47,763 nt of DNA, taken from NCBI GenBank assembly GCA_035566435.1, contig DATMRF010000015.1, positions 1 to 47,763 of the forward strand, given 5' to 3'. Under the pieces are notes generated by a model. That model made no database searches. It saw only the letters and a list, made by a program, of their open reading frames with translations, and was not told the DNA's origin. The stretch comes from DATMRF01 sp035566435 (lineage in GTDB: Bacteria > Verrucomicrobiota > Verrucomicrobiia > Limisphaerales > UBA8199). The translations under genes were made by a program, and so were the position numbers. Position 1 is the stretch's first letter. Each line of letters starts with the position of its first letter. Shown piece by piece: positions 17,052 to 25,544 of this stretch.

Positions 17052-17971
17052 AGGCTGTTCTGCGAGAGGATGGCGGCGGCGTGGCCTGCGATGTCTTCGG
17101 TGATTCCTGCGTAGGCCAGCGCGCCGCTCGCCGGATCCATAGCCGGGAGGGATCCAGAGCAGAGAATTAGCGCGCGGTCCACGGGCAGCGGTGGACGACA
17201 GATAGCTGGGATAGTTAACGTCGAATCGGACCTGTTGTAATGCATGACCTGTTTGCGGCGTCTTGCGAGCAGGAAGAGTTTTCCAACTTGGCTGCCGATT
17301 TCGAGCGTCTGCCCGTTGAGTTTGAGATAATGCCAGGCGCGCTGGTACCGAGTGAACCGGAACAAGCCCGAGGCGGCACTAGCGGCATCAGCGGTGGAAG
17401 ACTGCTTCCAAGCGTGGTGCCTTCTGGCGATCTGGAAGACGCTTACCTGCCACTCGCGGCCTCTGGGCAGAGTCCCGGGACGGGCGTGCCACTTTTGAAG
17501 CTGCAAAACGTTTGGCAGTGATGATAAAATTGCCAATGGCGCTTCCACTTGGATGGTGAGGCCGATGCGCGCCGCGCGCTCGATAAGCGGTCCAGCTTCG
17601 GGCGCTCGCGCTCGTAATACGTCAGGTTGCTCTTGGGCCGGCGCTGGCTCGGCGCTGAACCCGTTGAACACTTCCCGGAATTGAGAGAGTTGCGCGGGGA
17701 GTCTCGCGCCGGCCAGGACGCCGATTTGGCCGTCCGGGTGGCTTGAGAGAGCCATTGCGGGAGCGGCGACCCGCCAGCCGTCTTCGCAGGATGCGCTATA
17801 AAACTCGACATGGGCAAGTTGCTGAAGATGGAAGCGGAGACGCTGCGCTAGCGTCGGAGGTGGGCCTGTCGACGCTGCGTCCGGCAGGATTTCCTCGACT
17901 GCGGAGCGGAACTGAGTCCAAGATCCTGAACGACGAGCTGAAAGCCAGAATAGAAGTTCATTAGGTGTCAT
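17048..17971 (-). CDS. Helicase-associated accessory protein (DruF/DruG position)
   Basis: A 307-aa soluble protein between the membrane-anchored protein and the helicase, overlapping the former by 11 nt and the latter by 4 nt. No catalytic motif is evident. Notable segments are MTPNELLFWLSARRSGSW, VLQLQKWHARPGTLPRGREW, LFRFTRYQRAWHYLKLNG and PPLPVDRALILCSGSLPAMD. The pattern 'GxLYRFxRYQRxxxYLxxxG' followed by 'ALILCSG' looks like a conserved family that accompanies DUF1998 helicases, but I cannot name it. By position it would be one of the two small Druantia type II subunits. Role inferred: helicase loading or target recognition. Confidence 0.6.
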   Translation of the reverse strand: MTPNELLFWLSARRSGSWTQFRSAVEEILPDAASTGPPPTLAQRLRFHLQQLAHVEFYSASCEDGWRVAAPAMALSSHPDGQIGVLAGARLPAQLSQFREVFNGFSAEPAPAQEQPDVLRARAPEAGPLIERAARIGLTIQVEAPLAILSSLPNVLQLQKWHARPGTLPRGREWQVSVFQIARRHHAWKQSSTADAASAASGLFRFTRYQRAWHYLKLNGQTLEIGSQVGKLFLLARRRKQVMHYNRSDSTLTIPAICRPPLPVDRALILCSGSLPAMDPASGALAYAGITEDIAGHAAAILSQNSL

Positions 17972-20234
17972 GGTGCTTCAGCTTTCTGGCAAGATTTCGA
18001 GCGTGCCTTGTGTAAAGGGTCCAAAGTTGCAGTGCTTCTCCGTTTGAGGGTTCGGTCGTGAGTTTCTTGCGCCGACAATCGAGTATGGCTCGGCACCATC
18101 GCCGGGCCGGGTCTTGCTGGAAATTACGGCCGGGCTTGTGAGGAGGAATTGTGCAAGGTGGCGCCACTGAGAGGAGCAAAATGCGGGAAGCATCGCGTTT
18201 GGATCGAAGGGGGTTTTCCGGAAGCGCCCAAACGGCCTTGAAAGGGACGTAACCGGACCAGAAGCCTGCGGGACGGGATTCGCACTGGAAAATCTCTCCG
18301 GGGTTCGCTCCAACCAAGATGGGGTTTGCCGTGGGCACTTTGGTGTAATGGCAGCCTGAGGAGATGGGTGCTGATACCTTGGCGCCGCAGATGGTGGCGG
18401 ACCCAAATGAAAGAGGTTCCCATGTATCCCAGCCGGTGGAGGGTTGGACTATCGTGTACGAGCATGTCCTTCCTTCACAGCACACCGAGTGTGGCCCTGG
18501 TGCGTCGGATGCTGCTGTGCAGAATGTGCCATCGGGCCTTTTTTCGGCTGGTCTCCCGTCAATTTGGACGACCGCGTGCTCAGGGAGTTCGCCGGAAACA
18601 AGTATTTGCGGGGGGAAGCCTTCCATCCAGCTGGAGTTCTCGATCCAGAGCCCGCCCTCAAGAGCTAATTCGATGTCTGGGAGTGGGCGCAGCAGGTTGA
18701 GCATTTCTTCCCCAAGAATGTGTTGAACAGATTCTACCGGCTTGGCTGGTTTGAAAAAAACCCAACCTTCCGGCGCACCATGGTCTTGGCGGTGGCGATT
18801 AGTAATTTTGCAGCCCGAGATGGCGAGCACTGCCTGAACTTGTTCTGCCATCTCTTCTTTGCAGAGTACAACTTGCTCTCGGCCGATGCATAACCTGGTG
18901 GCGTTGACGAAACCGGCGAGGCCGTGGTGGCTCGTCAAGATGTAGAGGGGTCGCCCTTTGAGTTCCCATAGCGTTTTGGATGCGGCCCGGCCGTGCTCGA
19001 CCAGAAGGATTCCGTCCGCGAGCGCTGGACCGAGCGGCGGTGGTTCAGCGATTTCATACCATTCGTCGGTGGACTCGATCAGTTCCATTGGCGCTCCAGC
19101 GCAGTTGACGGCTTGCTCTGGTTTTGAGTTCTTGGGTCGAGGTGCGAGCAGGCGGAAGGTGCAGAACCCGTGCTGGTCGAAGAGGGCCTGTAAGCGCACT
19201 TCGAGAGGCTTCTGGCGCTCGGCTTTCTGCGTCTCGGCGGGTTTGTTGGCTTTCTGTTCCTGTTTACGGGGTTGACTGGGTTTTGGGATGCTCGGCGGCC
19301 GGTACTTTCCGGGGGTGGTTCGAGTGCCGTCAACAGCTTCTTGGTCTTCCTGCGATTCTTGTTCAGCCTTTCGCTCTTGCTTACCTGGAGACGTAGTGTG
19401 AAGAAGCTGATGAGCCTGTGCGTCCTGCGCGGACTCGATCCGATGCTCGGCGCTGGTTGACGGCGCCTCAGTCCTGCGCTCCGGCGGCGGTGGGCTTGAT
19501 TCCTGCCTGGCGGGCGACGCAGGCTCTTGCGCGTCAGGTTGCTCAGGTAGGGGCGCTGGTTCTGCATTCAGGGGTGGCGGTTCCAGGGCCGCCGCTGAGT
19601 CCGCTGCACGGACGGGTCCTGGTTGCGTCTTTGCTCCCAGGGTGTCTATGGGCTGACCGGGCTGCTCGGTTGGTTTCTCCGTCGGCAACGGGACCTTAGG
19701 TAGGTTCTTCTGGGGAACATGCGCGAGGTGAAGGGGCGGTTCGACCTGGTTGGCGACGGGATGCACCGGCTGGGCGTGCGTTGGTGCAAAGGGAGTGGCG
19801 GCACTCTCGAATGGCTCGCTGGCCGCTCGCGTTTGTTCTGGAGCGGGCCTGACCGGCCCATTGGCGGATTCGTCGGTCGCGGGCTCTGGCGGTATGAAGG
19901 CTGGCGAATCCGAGCGGTGCTGTTGTGGCTGCATCTCGGGCGCGGTGACTCGCGGGGCGGCGGTGGTCAGCCGGGGTGAGGTCGGGTGCCGGTTCCCGGG
20001 TGAGGCTTTCGCGGCATCGGGGAGCGCGGCGGGAGCTTCGGTATCGAGTGGGCTGGCGCCGGGCGGGGTTGCGGCGTTCGCTGGCTGGTATGCGGGGATG
20101 GTGGGCCGAGCAGTCGGCATAGGTGGTTGGATCGTGCTGGGCATAACTTTTGCGTGGCCTCGGCGGCGTCGCGTGATTAACCACGCGACGGCGGCGAGAG
20201 CAATCAGCGCGAAGATTTCGGCGCTAGAACCCAT
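17961..20234 (-). CDS. Membrane-anchored, Pro-rich accessory protein (DruF/DruG position)
   Basis: A 757-aa protein, first gene of the defence operon. One N-terminal transmembrane helix (IFALIALAAVAWLI, residues ~7-20) is followed by RRRRG, so the rest is cytoplasmic by the positive-inside rule. Residues ~30-340 are a disordered Pro/Ala/Gln/Glu-rich linker. The C-terminal ~400 residues are globular, with LEVRLQALFDQHGFCTFRLL, PPPLGPALADGILLVEHGRA, RPLYILTSHHGLAGFVNATR and a final Cys/His-poor domain. No enzyme motif was recognised. A membrane anchor on a defence subunit suggests that the helicase complex is tethered to the envelope, perhaps where phage DNA enters (inference). The linker is GC-rich and repetitive, so its length probably varies between strains. 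Confidence 0.62.
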   Translation of the reverse strand: MGSSAEIFALIALAAVAWLITRRRRGHAKVMPSTIQPPMPTARPTIPAYQPANAATPPGASPLDTEAPAALPDAAKASPGNRHPTSPRLTTAAPRVTAPEMQPQQHRSDSPAFIPPEPATDESANGPVRPAPEQTRAASEPFESAATPFAPTHAQPVHPVANQVEPPLHLAHVPQKNLPKVPLPTEKPTEQPGQPIDTLGAKTQPGPVRAADSAAALEPPPLNAEPAPLPEQPDAQEPASPARQESSPPPPERRTEAPSTSAEHRIESAQDAQAHQLLHTTSPGKQERKAEQESQEDQEAVDGTRTTPGKYRPPSIPKPSQPRKQEQKANKPAETQKAERQKPLEVRLQALFDQHGFCTFRLLAPRPKNSKPEQAVNCAGAPMELIESTDEWYEIAEPPPLGPALADGILLVEHGRAASKTLWELKGRPLYILTSHHGLAGFVNATRLCIGREQVVLCKEEMAEQVQAVLAISGCKITNRHRQDHGAPEGWVFFKPAKPVESVQHILGEEMLNLLRPLPDIELALEGGLWIENSSWMEGFPPQILVSGELPEHAVVQIDGRPAEKRPDGTFCTAASDAPGPHSVCCEGRTCSYTIVQPSTGWDTWEPLSFGSATICGAKVSAPISSGCHYTKVPTANPILVGANPGEIFQCESRPAGFWSGYVPFKAVWALPENPLRSKRDASRILLLSVAPPCTIPPHKPGRNFQQDPARRWCRAILDCRRKKLTTEPSNGEALQLWTLYTRHARNLARKLKHHDT

Positions 20235-20501
20235 ACCTGGCCCTATGTTGGGAGAACCGTGCCGGCATGGCCATACTTATGTGGGGTTATCGTTGGATGT
20301 GCGGAACCGGCGGTTGCACTCCAGCCAGGAAGTGACGGAATTGCCGGGCGGGATTGTTCGGTTGCGGATAGGCTTCCGCCTACGCCAAGCCTCCGGCGCG
20401 ACAAGCCGGCGTGGTGGAGTGGCGGCCTGGGAAGTCCGGCCTGGCTGGGGATGATGGCGAGTGAGCGAGGGCGGGTGTGCTGCGTGAAACGGGACGCGTG
20501 A
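20235..20501. other. Intergenic region with GC-rich palindromic repeat
   Basis: No gene seen. A repeat unit at about 20417-20466, containing CGGCCTGGGAAGTCCGGCC (a hairpin) and then GGGGATGATGGCGAG, recurs at 25334-25381. A promoter for the defence operon should lie next to 20234, but no clear -35/-10 pair is visible. Confidence 0.35.
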
Positions 20502-21215
20502 TCACGGGGCCATAGGCGCAACCGACGGAAGCCAAATTGGCGGTGTTAACCGTTTCGCGAGGGAGCGGACTGCCAGGCCAAGACCGATTCCAAAAATGGC
20601 GTGGGCGGCGACCGTAACCATGACGAAGCGGGTGGTGACCGGGATGCCGAAAACCTGCGGGTAGGGAGTGAGCAACATTCCAAGTTCAAGGGCGAGCGCC
20701 ATGAGGACGGCCCAGGCCCAGTGCCGCCGGGCGGGGTTGCCAATCATCGCAACATACATGACGCCAAAGGTCGCGCCGTTGCTGAAATGGTAAAGCCATC
20801 CAAGGATTTGAGCCGCCAGGGAGTAGGAATTTTGTTCGATGGGTTGCCCAAGGATCATCGCGCCAAAGCGCGGGAAGACTTGGAAGAGCTTCATGGGCGG
20901 GATAATCGAGGCGATGCCCCATTGTTTGGCGAAGACGAAGGGGAGCCGAAAGACGTCGTAAGCGACTGCTGCGAGCAGTCCGCCAACAATGCCGATCGTG
21001 ACGGCCCACCAGAGTTGGCCGTCTCCGCGCCGGCGGTCAAGAACTGCGAACGCGAGCAGGGCTGCCGTTGCGGGCAGGAAGATGAAGGCCGTAAACAGGC
21101 GCATCGGGCAGAGGTGGTAGAAATCGAAAAGCAGGCAGGCGATTGAGGACGCAGCCAGGATAAAGACAAGCCAGCGGCCGAGAGCTGTCCAGTGTGGCGT
21201 TTGCATTGCGGTCAT
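20502..21215 (-). CDS. Polytopic membrane protein of unknown function
   Basis: A 237-aa integral membrane protein with about six predicted helices, for example WLVFILAASSIACLLFDFY, AVTIGIVGGLLAAVAYDVF and VMVTVAAHAIFGIGLGLAV. No transporter signature was recognised. The start at 21215 overlaps the stop of the upstream pseudopilin gene as ATGA, implying translational coupling; an alternative ATG lies 9 nt later. A role in the envelope alongside the pseudopilin is only suggested by the coupling. Confidence 0.65.
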   Translation of the reverse strand: MTAMQTPHWTALGRWLVFILAASSIACLLFDFYHLCPMRLFTAFIFLPATAALLAFAVLDRRRGDGQLWWAVTIGIVGGLLAAVAYDVFRLPFVFAKQWGIASIIPPMKLFQVFPRFGAMILGQPIEQNSYSLAAQILGWLYHFSNGATFGVMYVAMIGNPARRHWAWAVLMALALELGMLLTPYPQVFGIPVTTRFVMVTVAAHAIFGIGLGLAVRSLAKRLTPPIWLPSVAPMAP

Positions 21216-22189
21216 TCTGGAGGGTTCGCGAGCGGAAAGCGGACGACATGGTCGGGGTATTGATCGAGGCGTGCTTTGCGCCAGCGGAGGTATTCGACGT
21301 GGGCGTCGGCATAGGTGTAGTTGGCGCCCAGGCCGTGGCGGTTGTAGCGGATCCAGCCCTGGTTGCCGTAGTCGCCGCTGCCCCATCGCACGAGCGCAGA
21401 CTCGCCGCCCCAGGTGTCGTAGTCGTCCTGGTTGACGCTGCCGTAATCCGAGTTGTCGGCGGCGTTCAGGGCTTCAGAATTGCGCTCGGAAAACTGGATG
21501 ATGTTTCGGTTGGGGAGATTGGCGACGAGGGTATCAGTGGCGAAGCCGCAAAGGACACCTTCGACAGCGTACCGGGCGGATTTGTGGGTGAAGATGGAAT
21601 CGAGGACGTAGCTTTCAATGGTGAGGTGTTCGGCCTGGGCGATGGCCTGTTCAGCGCCCGGCGGCGGGGTCTGGCTCGTGCTCGCGATGCCGCCATTGTA
21701 ACCCTGGAGGTCGGTGGCGAGGACGCGCGAGCGCGGGGTACGGTCGGCGGGGCAGAACGCGGCGTTTCGGTTGTGGAGGTAGGGGTAGAAGAAGATGACC
21801 CAGGGTTTTTCGGCCTGGCTGTTGCCGATGCCGCCGCCGGCGCAGGCAGCCGGGGTCGAGGGGAGCGTGTCGGTCAGCGTGCCGTCGTCCAGGACCCACT
21901 GTTCGTGATGGTGGAACATGCTCCCGTTGTAGTCGTCCATGTAGAGCCGGGCGGCGACGGCGACCTGGCGGAGGTTGGAATAGCAGGCGGCGCGCTGGCC
22001 TTTCTCTTTGGCGCGGGAGAGCGCGGGCAGGAGCATGGCGGCCAGAATCGCGATAATCGCGATGACGACCAGGAGTTCGATGAGGGTGAAGGCGGACGGG
22101 GGGATGATCCTCCTTCGCCAAGGCTTCGGAGGACAGGGTGTGAATGTGGGCGGGGTGTCCGGTTTCGGAGTGGATGCAGGTATTTTCAT
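21212..22189 (-). CDS. Type II secretion/pilin-like pseudopilin (Verrucomicrobiota type)
   Basis: A 325-aa protein with a prepilin leader: SAFTLIELLVVIAIIAIL then LAAMLLPALSRAKEKGQ, where the peptidase would cut before Phe with Ala instead of the usual Gly at -1. The N-terminal hydrophobic helix forms the filament core; the globular part ends with YTYADAHVEYLRWRK, the 'DxHVxxxxW' block found in the abundant Verrucomicrobiota/Planctomycetota pseudopilin-like family. The start was set at MKIPASTPKP, leaving a ~32-residue leader rich in Pro and Arg. Such genes occur in dozens of copies per genome and often in secretion of polysaccharide-related proteins; the specific role is unknown. Confidence 0.85.
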   Translation of the reverse strand: MKIPASTPKPDTPPTFTPCPPKPWRRRIIPPSAFTLIELLVVIAIIAILAAMLLPALSRAKEKGQRAACYSNLRQVAVAARLYMDDYNGSMFHHHEQWVLDDGTLTDTLPSTPAACAGGGIGNSQAEKPWVIFFYPYLHNRNAAFCPADRTPRSRVLATDLQGYNGGIASTSQTPPPGAEQAIAQAEHLTIESYVLDSIFTHKSARYAVEGVLCGFATDTLVANLPNRNIIQFSERNSEALNAADNSDYGSVNQDDYDTWGGESALVRWGSGDYGNQGWIRYNRHGLGANYTYADAHVEYLRWRKARLDQYPDHVVRFPLANPPE

Positions 22190-22534
22190 AGTGTCAAAGA
22201 TCGCAAGGAAGGTAATCCGGGTGATGCACCGCCACAACTGCTGCGAGGTGCTCGCGGTGGCCAGTGTTTTTCTGGGGCCGCAGATCAACTACACCTGGTC
22301 GAGTCGGCTGAGCGCGATGGTCGGGGCGGATTTGCCAGTGAGCATCGTGAGCAGCGGGGAACAGGTGGTGCCGGCCTACCGGGTGCGACCAGAGAGTTGA
22401 TGGTTGTTCGGAAGGTTGATGGTTGAAAGTTGATAGAGAGACGAAGCCGGCAACGGAGTTCAGTCCCGATAAAGGGAGTCGGGATTGGCTTCCGCCTTTG
22501 CCGGAGGCTTCGGCGGGACAAGCGGGGCCGGCGT
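22190..22534. repeat. Intergenic region with short tandem and palindromic repeats
   Basis: No gene seen. Around 22398-22435 runs of GTTGATGGTTGA-type heptamer repeats occur, the same family as at 27325-27350 and 27440-27472. Around 22462-22530 a GC-rich sequence forms several small palindromes. Confidence 0.4.
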
Positions 22535-23650
22535 CTAACGCCTGGTCGCCCAATAGACGAGGGCGCTGAACGCCGCTGCGCAGGGCAGCGTGACCAACCA
22601 CGAAAGCAAAATATTGCGGATGACGGCGAAGTCGGCCTGACGGGTGGTTAATCCAATGCCGAAGAGAGCACCGACTGAAACGTGAGTGGTGGACACCGGC
22701 AGTCCGAAAAGGCTCGCGGCAATCACCAGGGTGCCTGTCGCCAGATTGGCGGAAAAGCCCTGCCCGTGATTCATGCCTGTAATCTTATGGCTCATCGTCT
22801 CGGCCACGCGTCGCGCGCTCAGGAGGCCGCCCGTGGCAATGGTAATAGCGACCGCGACCAGGGCCCAGCGGCTACCCAGGGCCGGCAAGACCAACAGCAA
22901 GGCCGCTATTTTCGGCGTGTCGTTCAGGCCGCGAGCAAAGCTGACGACCCCGGCGCTGAGAAAATGCGCCGCGTCCATGGCCTGTTGGCAGCCGATGCCC
23001 CAAAAGCGACCGGCGTATCGCTCGGCGCACCGGCTCTGTTCGTCCACGCACGCGGCCACGGCTGGAGCGTCGGCCTGCAAGGCGAGGACCGATGCGGGCT
23101 GGGGCACGGCCAGGACGCGTTGTTCCTCGCCCACACAGATGCACCACTCTTTGGTGATCCCCAGCCGCAGACGGGACCATCGGAAGGCCAGGTAAAGGGC
23201 GGCGCCCAGCACCACTGCGAGCAAAGGGCTCAGCAATAGTGGCAGGAAAAACGCCCGTCCAAGGACGCTTAGGTTGACCTGTGCGCCTACCGCTACCCAG
23301 CCGCTGCCGACCATCGCGCCCGTGAGCGCGTGGGTGGTAGAAATCGGGAATCCCGTCAGCGTGGCCAAAATGACGGTCGCGCCGGCCCCGACGGCCACCG
23401 CCAGCAAAAAGTATTGCGACCCGGCCAGGGCGTCCGGCACCAGGCCTTTCCCTGAAAACCGTTTGAGCAGGGATTGGGCGAGAAAAATCGCGGCTACCGA
23501 ACCAGCGAAAGTGGTGACGGTGGCCCATCCGATCGCGGTGCGATAGCCAGTGGTCTTGCTGCCAAAGAGAGAGGCCACGCCTTTGAAGTTGTCGTTTGCG
23601 CCGTTGGAGTAGGCGACAAAGGAAACTGCAAGGAGCAGCAAGATGGTCAT
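22535..23650 (-). CDS. pit: PiT-family inorganic phosphate permease
   Basis: A 371-aa inner-membrane transporter. It carries the two PiT/PHO4 signature blocks: N-terminal YSNGANDNFKGVA (GANDN at 17-21) and the inverted second copy FARGLNDTPKIAALL, each followed by a serine/threonine-rich turn, GFPISTTHALTGAMVG and GLPVSTTHVSVGALFG. The family imports phosphate, usually as a metal-phosphate complex, with H+ or Na+. A cytoplasmic loop in the middle (ITKEWCICVGEEQRV to DEQSRCAERYAG) has several cysteines. The usual DUF47/PhoU-like partner is not adjacent. Upstream there is a structured region, 23693-23756. Confidence 0.92.
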   Translation of the reverse strand: MTILLLLAVSFVAYSNGANDNFKGVASLFGSKTTGYRTAIGWATVTTFAGSVAAIFLAQSLLKRFSGKGLVPDALAGSQYFLLAVAVGAGATVILATLTGFPISTTHALTGAMVGSGWVAVGAQVNLSVLGRAFFLPLLLSPLLAVVLGAALYLAFRWSRLRLGITKEWCICVGEEQRVLAVPQPASVLALQADAPAVAACVDEQSRCAERYAGRFWGIGCQQAMDAAHFLSAGVVSFARGLNDTPKIAALLLVLPALGSRWALVAVAITIATGGLLSARRVAETMSHKITGMNHGQGFSANLATGTLVIAASLFGLPVSTTHVSVGALFGIGLTTRQADFAVIRNILLSWLVTLPCAAAFSALVYWATRR

Positions 23651-23692
23651 GCTGCAGTTTTATCGCAACCAGCGGGCAGCGCCTAGTCGAAA

Positions 23693-23756
23693 CCGCAAGG
23701 GGCTTGAAACCGATTTCTTTCCGGGTACCGGAAAGGGCGCGAATCGGTCCTTGCGG
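23693..23756 (-). promoter_or_regulatory. Nested hairpin in the phosphate-transporter leader
   Basis: Three stacked stems: CCGCAAGG/CCTTGCGG (23693-23700 with 23749-23756), ACCGATT/AATCGGT (23709-23715 with 23742-23748) and CTTTCCGG/CCGGAAAG (23717-23724 with 23728-23735). It lies 43-106 nt upstream of the transporter start and 17 nt downstream of the neighbouring gene. It could be a terminator without U-run or an RNA regulator of phosphate uptake. Confidence 0.5.
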
Positions 23757-23773
23757 ACGCTCTCCGCGGGAGG

Positions 23774-24427
23774 TCAAGGACTCCGCACAGGCGGGCGGAT
23801 GGTAACAGCGGGTTGCGTGCTGGCGGGTGTATTGGTTAGTAACTCCACCTTCAAAGCAGGGGCGGGTTCATTGTTGTGGAGGAGGCTGAAGCAGGCCAGG
23901 TATCCCCACATGAGGACAAGCGCTAACGTGCTGACCCCGTTCGCCCTGAGCGCATATTTGACGAAGTTTTTCGGGTAGGGGTCAACAGACGCGATTTGCA
24001 CCGGTGCCGGTGGAGTTGGGGATGTGGTTGTTCTGGCGGGCCGATAAGGTTTGGGGAGCAGGCTGCTCAGGACGTGGAGAATGCTGCCGAGCGTCGAGGG
24101 AGGTTGGCTGCTGGCTGTGGGTGCTGAGGAAAGACTATTGTGTAGGGCCTGGGTCGCGTCGTTGATCCACTTGGACGTGTCGAGGACGGCGGAGATCATG
24201 CTGAAGGAGGTGATTGAGCCCAGGATATTCATGAATGCGAACACGGAAGCGACCAGACATCCAATCAGCGGTGACGGTGGGCGCTTTTCGGCGGCGACGA
24301 TCCAGGCGAGGGCAGCAACGTTTATCGTCCAGAAGAAGGTGTACCATGTCAGGTAAGAGCCGATCATTGAACGCAGGTGCTCGTGCTGCTGGGCGATCTG
24401 GGCTGCTCGAATGTCGTTGGTGTCCAT
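23774..24427 (-). CDS. Small membrane protein of unknown function
   Basis: A 217-aa protein with two adjacent N-terminal helices (YLTWYTFFWTINVAALAWIV, LIGCLVASVFAFMNILGSI), a soluble central loop rich in Ser/Pro/Thr, and a third helix near ALRANGVSTLALVLMWGYLA. The C-terminus is proline-rich. It resembles small uncharacterised inner-membrane proteins; no family recognised. No ribosome-binding site is obvious and nothing suggests an operon with the phosphate transporter. Confidence 0.6.
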   Translation of the reverse strand: MDTNDIRAAQIAQQHEHLRSMIGSYLTWYTFFWTINVAALAWIVAAEKRPPSPLIGCLVASVFAFMNILGSITSFSMISAVLDTSKWINDATQALHNSLSSAPTASSQPPSTLGSILHVLSSLLPKPYRPARTTTSPTPPAPVQIASVDPYPKNFVKYALRANGVSTLALVLMWGYLACFSLLHNNEPAPALKVELLTNTPASTQPAVTIRPPVRSP

Positions 24428-24647
24428 TTAATGTTGCCAAGTCACGTCGTGCTTCCTGAATTCTGGACTAGAACTACGTTCAGTCCTGGGCCCTAATAAG
24501 CGGGCAGGGTAGTCGCGTTGAGGGGTTTTGCAAGTGAACTGAGGTAGAGGTGGGAGGCGTAGCGCGGGGTCTGGGGCGCGATGCCCCGGCCATGTAACGC
24601 GAAGCACGCGAGCGCGAAAGAATCCCCGGACGGGCCGGGGATATGAA
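24428..24647. other. Short gene-free spacer
   Basis: No gene or element recognised in this 220-nt stretch. Confidence 0.4.
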
Positions 24648-24923
24648 TCAGGCCGCCACTTGTTCGGCAGTGCGCGCTGGGCCGTCGTAGCGATGGGGGT
24701 TGGCGTCGGCTTCCGGAGCGGCCGGGCGGTCGAGCTTGGTGACGCCGGCGATGAAGCGTTCGGCCAGCTTGATTGCACTCTCCATCGAGCGGCAGGGATA
24801 GGAGCGGACGTCCTTATGAGTCGTCAGGGTGACCACGAAGTTGAGGACGCCCCGAGCCGGATTGCTGGGTGCGATGGTGACGGAGGGAGCTACGGTGTTG
24901 TTGTTGGTATTTGTCGTGTTCAT
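24648..24923 (-). CDS. Small hypothetical protein next to structured element A
   Basis: A 91-aa protein starting MNTTNTNNNTVAPSVTIAPS, with a central FVVTLTTHKDVRSYPCRSME and a helix AIKLAERFIAGVTKLDRP. I do not recognise it, but the N-terminal Asn/Thr-rich start resembles the RadC-like and other genes of the operon at 28-30 kb (MNTNSNSQ, MNNENQNN), suggesting a common origin. No Shine-Dalgarno is seen; the leader is A-rich on its own strand (AAAAATAAAAAC before ATG). Structured element A lies 22 nt upstream. Confidence 0.6.
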   Translation of the reverse strand: MNTTNTNNNTVAPSVTIAPSNPARGVLNFVVTLTTHKDVRSYPCRSMESAIKLAERFIAGVTKLDRPAAPEADANPHRYDGPARTAEQVAA

Positions 24924-24945
24924 GTTTTTATTTTTGTTTCGGGCT

Positions 24946-25075
24946 TCTTTGCCCTTTCACTCCTGGCGGAGGGCCACCTCCGCGCGGCGTGGCGCGGGCG
25001 GCCAGTGGGAGTAGTCTTCAGAGGGCACCACGTCCGGCCCCCGTGCCGAAAGCCGCGAAGGACGAAGGGCGAAGA
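24946..25075 (+). ncRNA. Structured element A, conserved-loop RNA candidate
   Basis: About 130 nt that fold into one long interrupted stem. The outer arms TCTTTGCCCTT and AAGGGCGAAGA pair, followed by TCCT/AGGA, CGGCGTGG/CCGTGCCG and an apical hairpin at 25005-25032 (arms GTGG/CCAC around GAGTAGTCTTCAGAGGGCA). A side hairpin GCGGAGG-GCCA-CCTCCGC is possible. The apical 28 nt are identical to those of element B at 29936-29963, while the stems differ in sequence yet still pair. Non-Watson-Crick pairs here (U-G in the outer stem, G-U and U-G in CGGCGTGG/CCGTGCCG) are wobbles only if the plus strand is transcribed. It could alternatively be a leader of the minus-strand gene at 24923. Confidence 0.6.
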
Positions 25076-25544
25076 TGACTGAAACAGTCCTAGCGGAGCG
25101 CCACCATAAACACGACAAGGACAACAACACCGGTGCGTGCCGCACGGGCCATTATGCTCCGCGCAAGGTCCAGCCGGGGCGTCTGGCGTGGTCACTCGGC
25201 GGCAAGGACAGGACGCGGGGCTGCCGCGCGGTGGGGAGTGCTGATGTTGCTGGTCTGATTTGAAGGCGTCGCCTGGTCCGACCGCCGGGGGGCTTAGACG
25301 ACGCTGGCCTTCGCTACGTTTCCGCGCGCTGACGTGGCGGCCTGGGGAATGCGGCCTGACCGGGGATGATGGCGAGCAAGCCGGGCACTGGTGCGGTCAG
25401 CTATTCGACGTCGATGTGGGCTGCGACAATTGAGCGGCGGGGATTGGAGGTATTGCGCGTGCGAAATTAGGAGGCTCTTGTTGGCTGCCCTTCTTGAGGT
25501 ACTCAACTGCAACCGCGATTAGTGGGGCTCCAGGTGCTGAATTA
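25076..25544. other. Gene-poor region with a dispersed repeat
   Basis: No convincing gene. Contains the second copy (25334-25381) of the repeat also seen at 20417-20466. No other element recognised. Confidence 0.4.

Noticed and set aside
19750..20454. Plus-strand 234-aa frame opposite the Pro-rich linker
   Set aside because: The minus strand carries a coherent anchored protein with gene overlap; the plus frame is antisense low-complexity.
21194..22426. Plus-strand 410-aa frame opposite the pseudopilin gene
   Set aside because: The minus strand encodes a clear pseudopilin; the plus frame is Val/Gly/Asp-rich antisense sequence.
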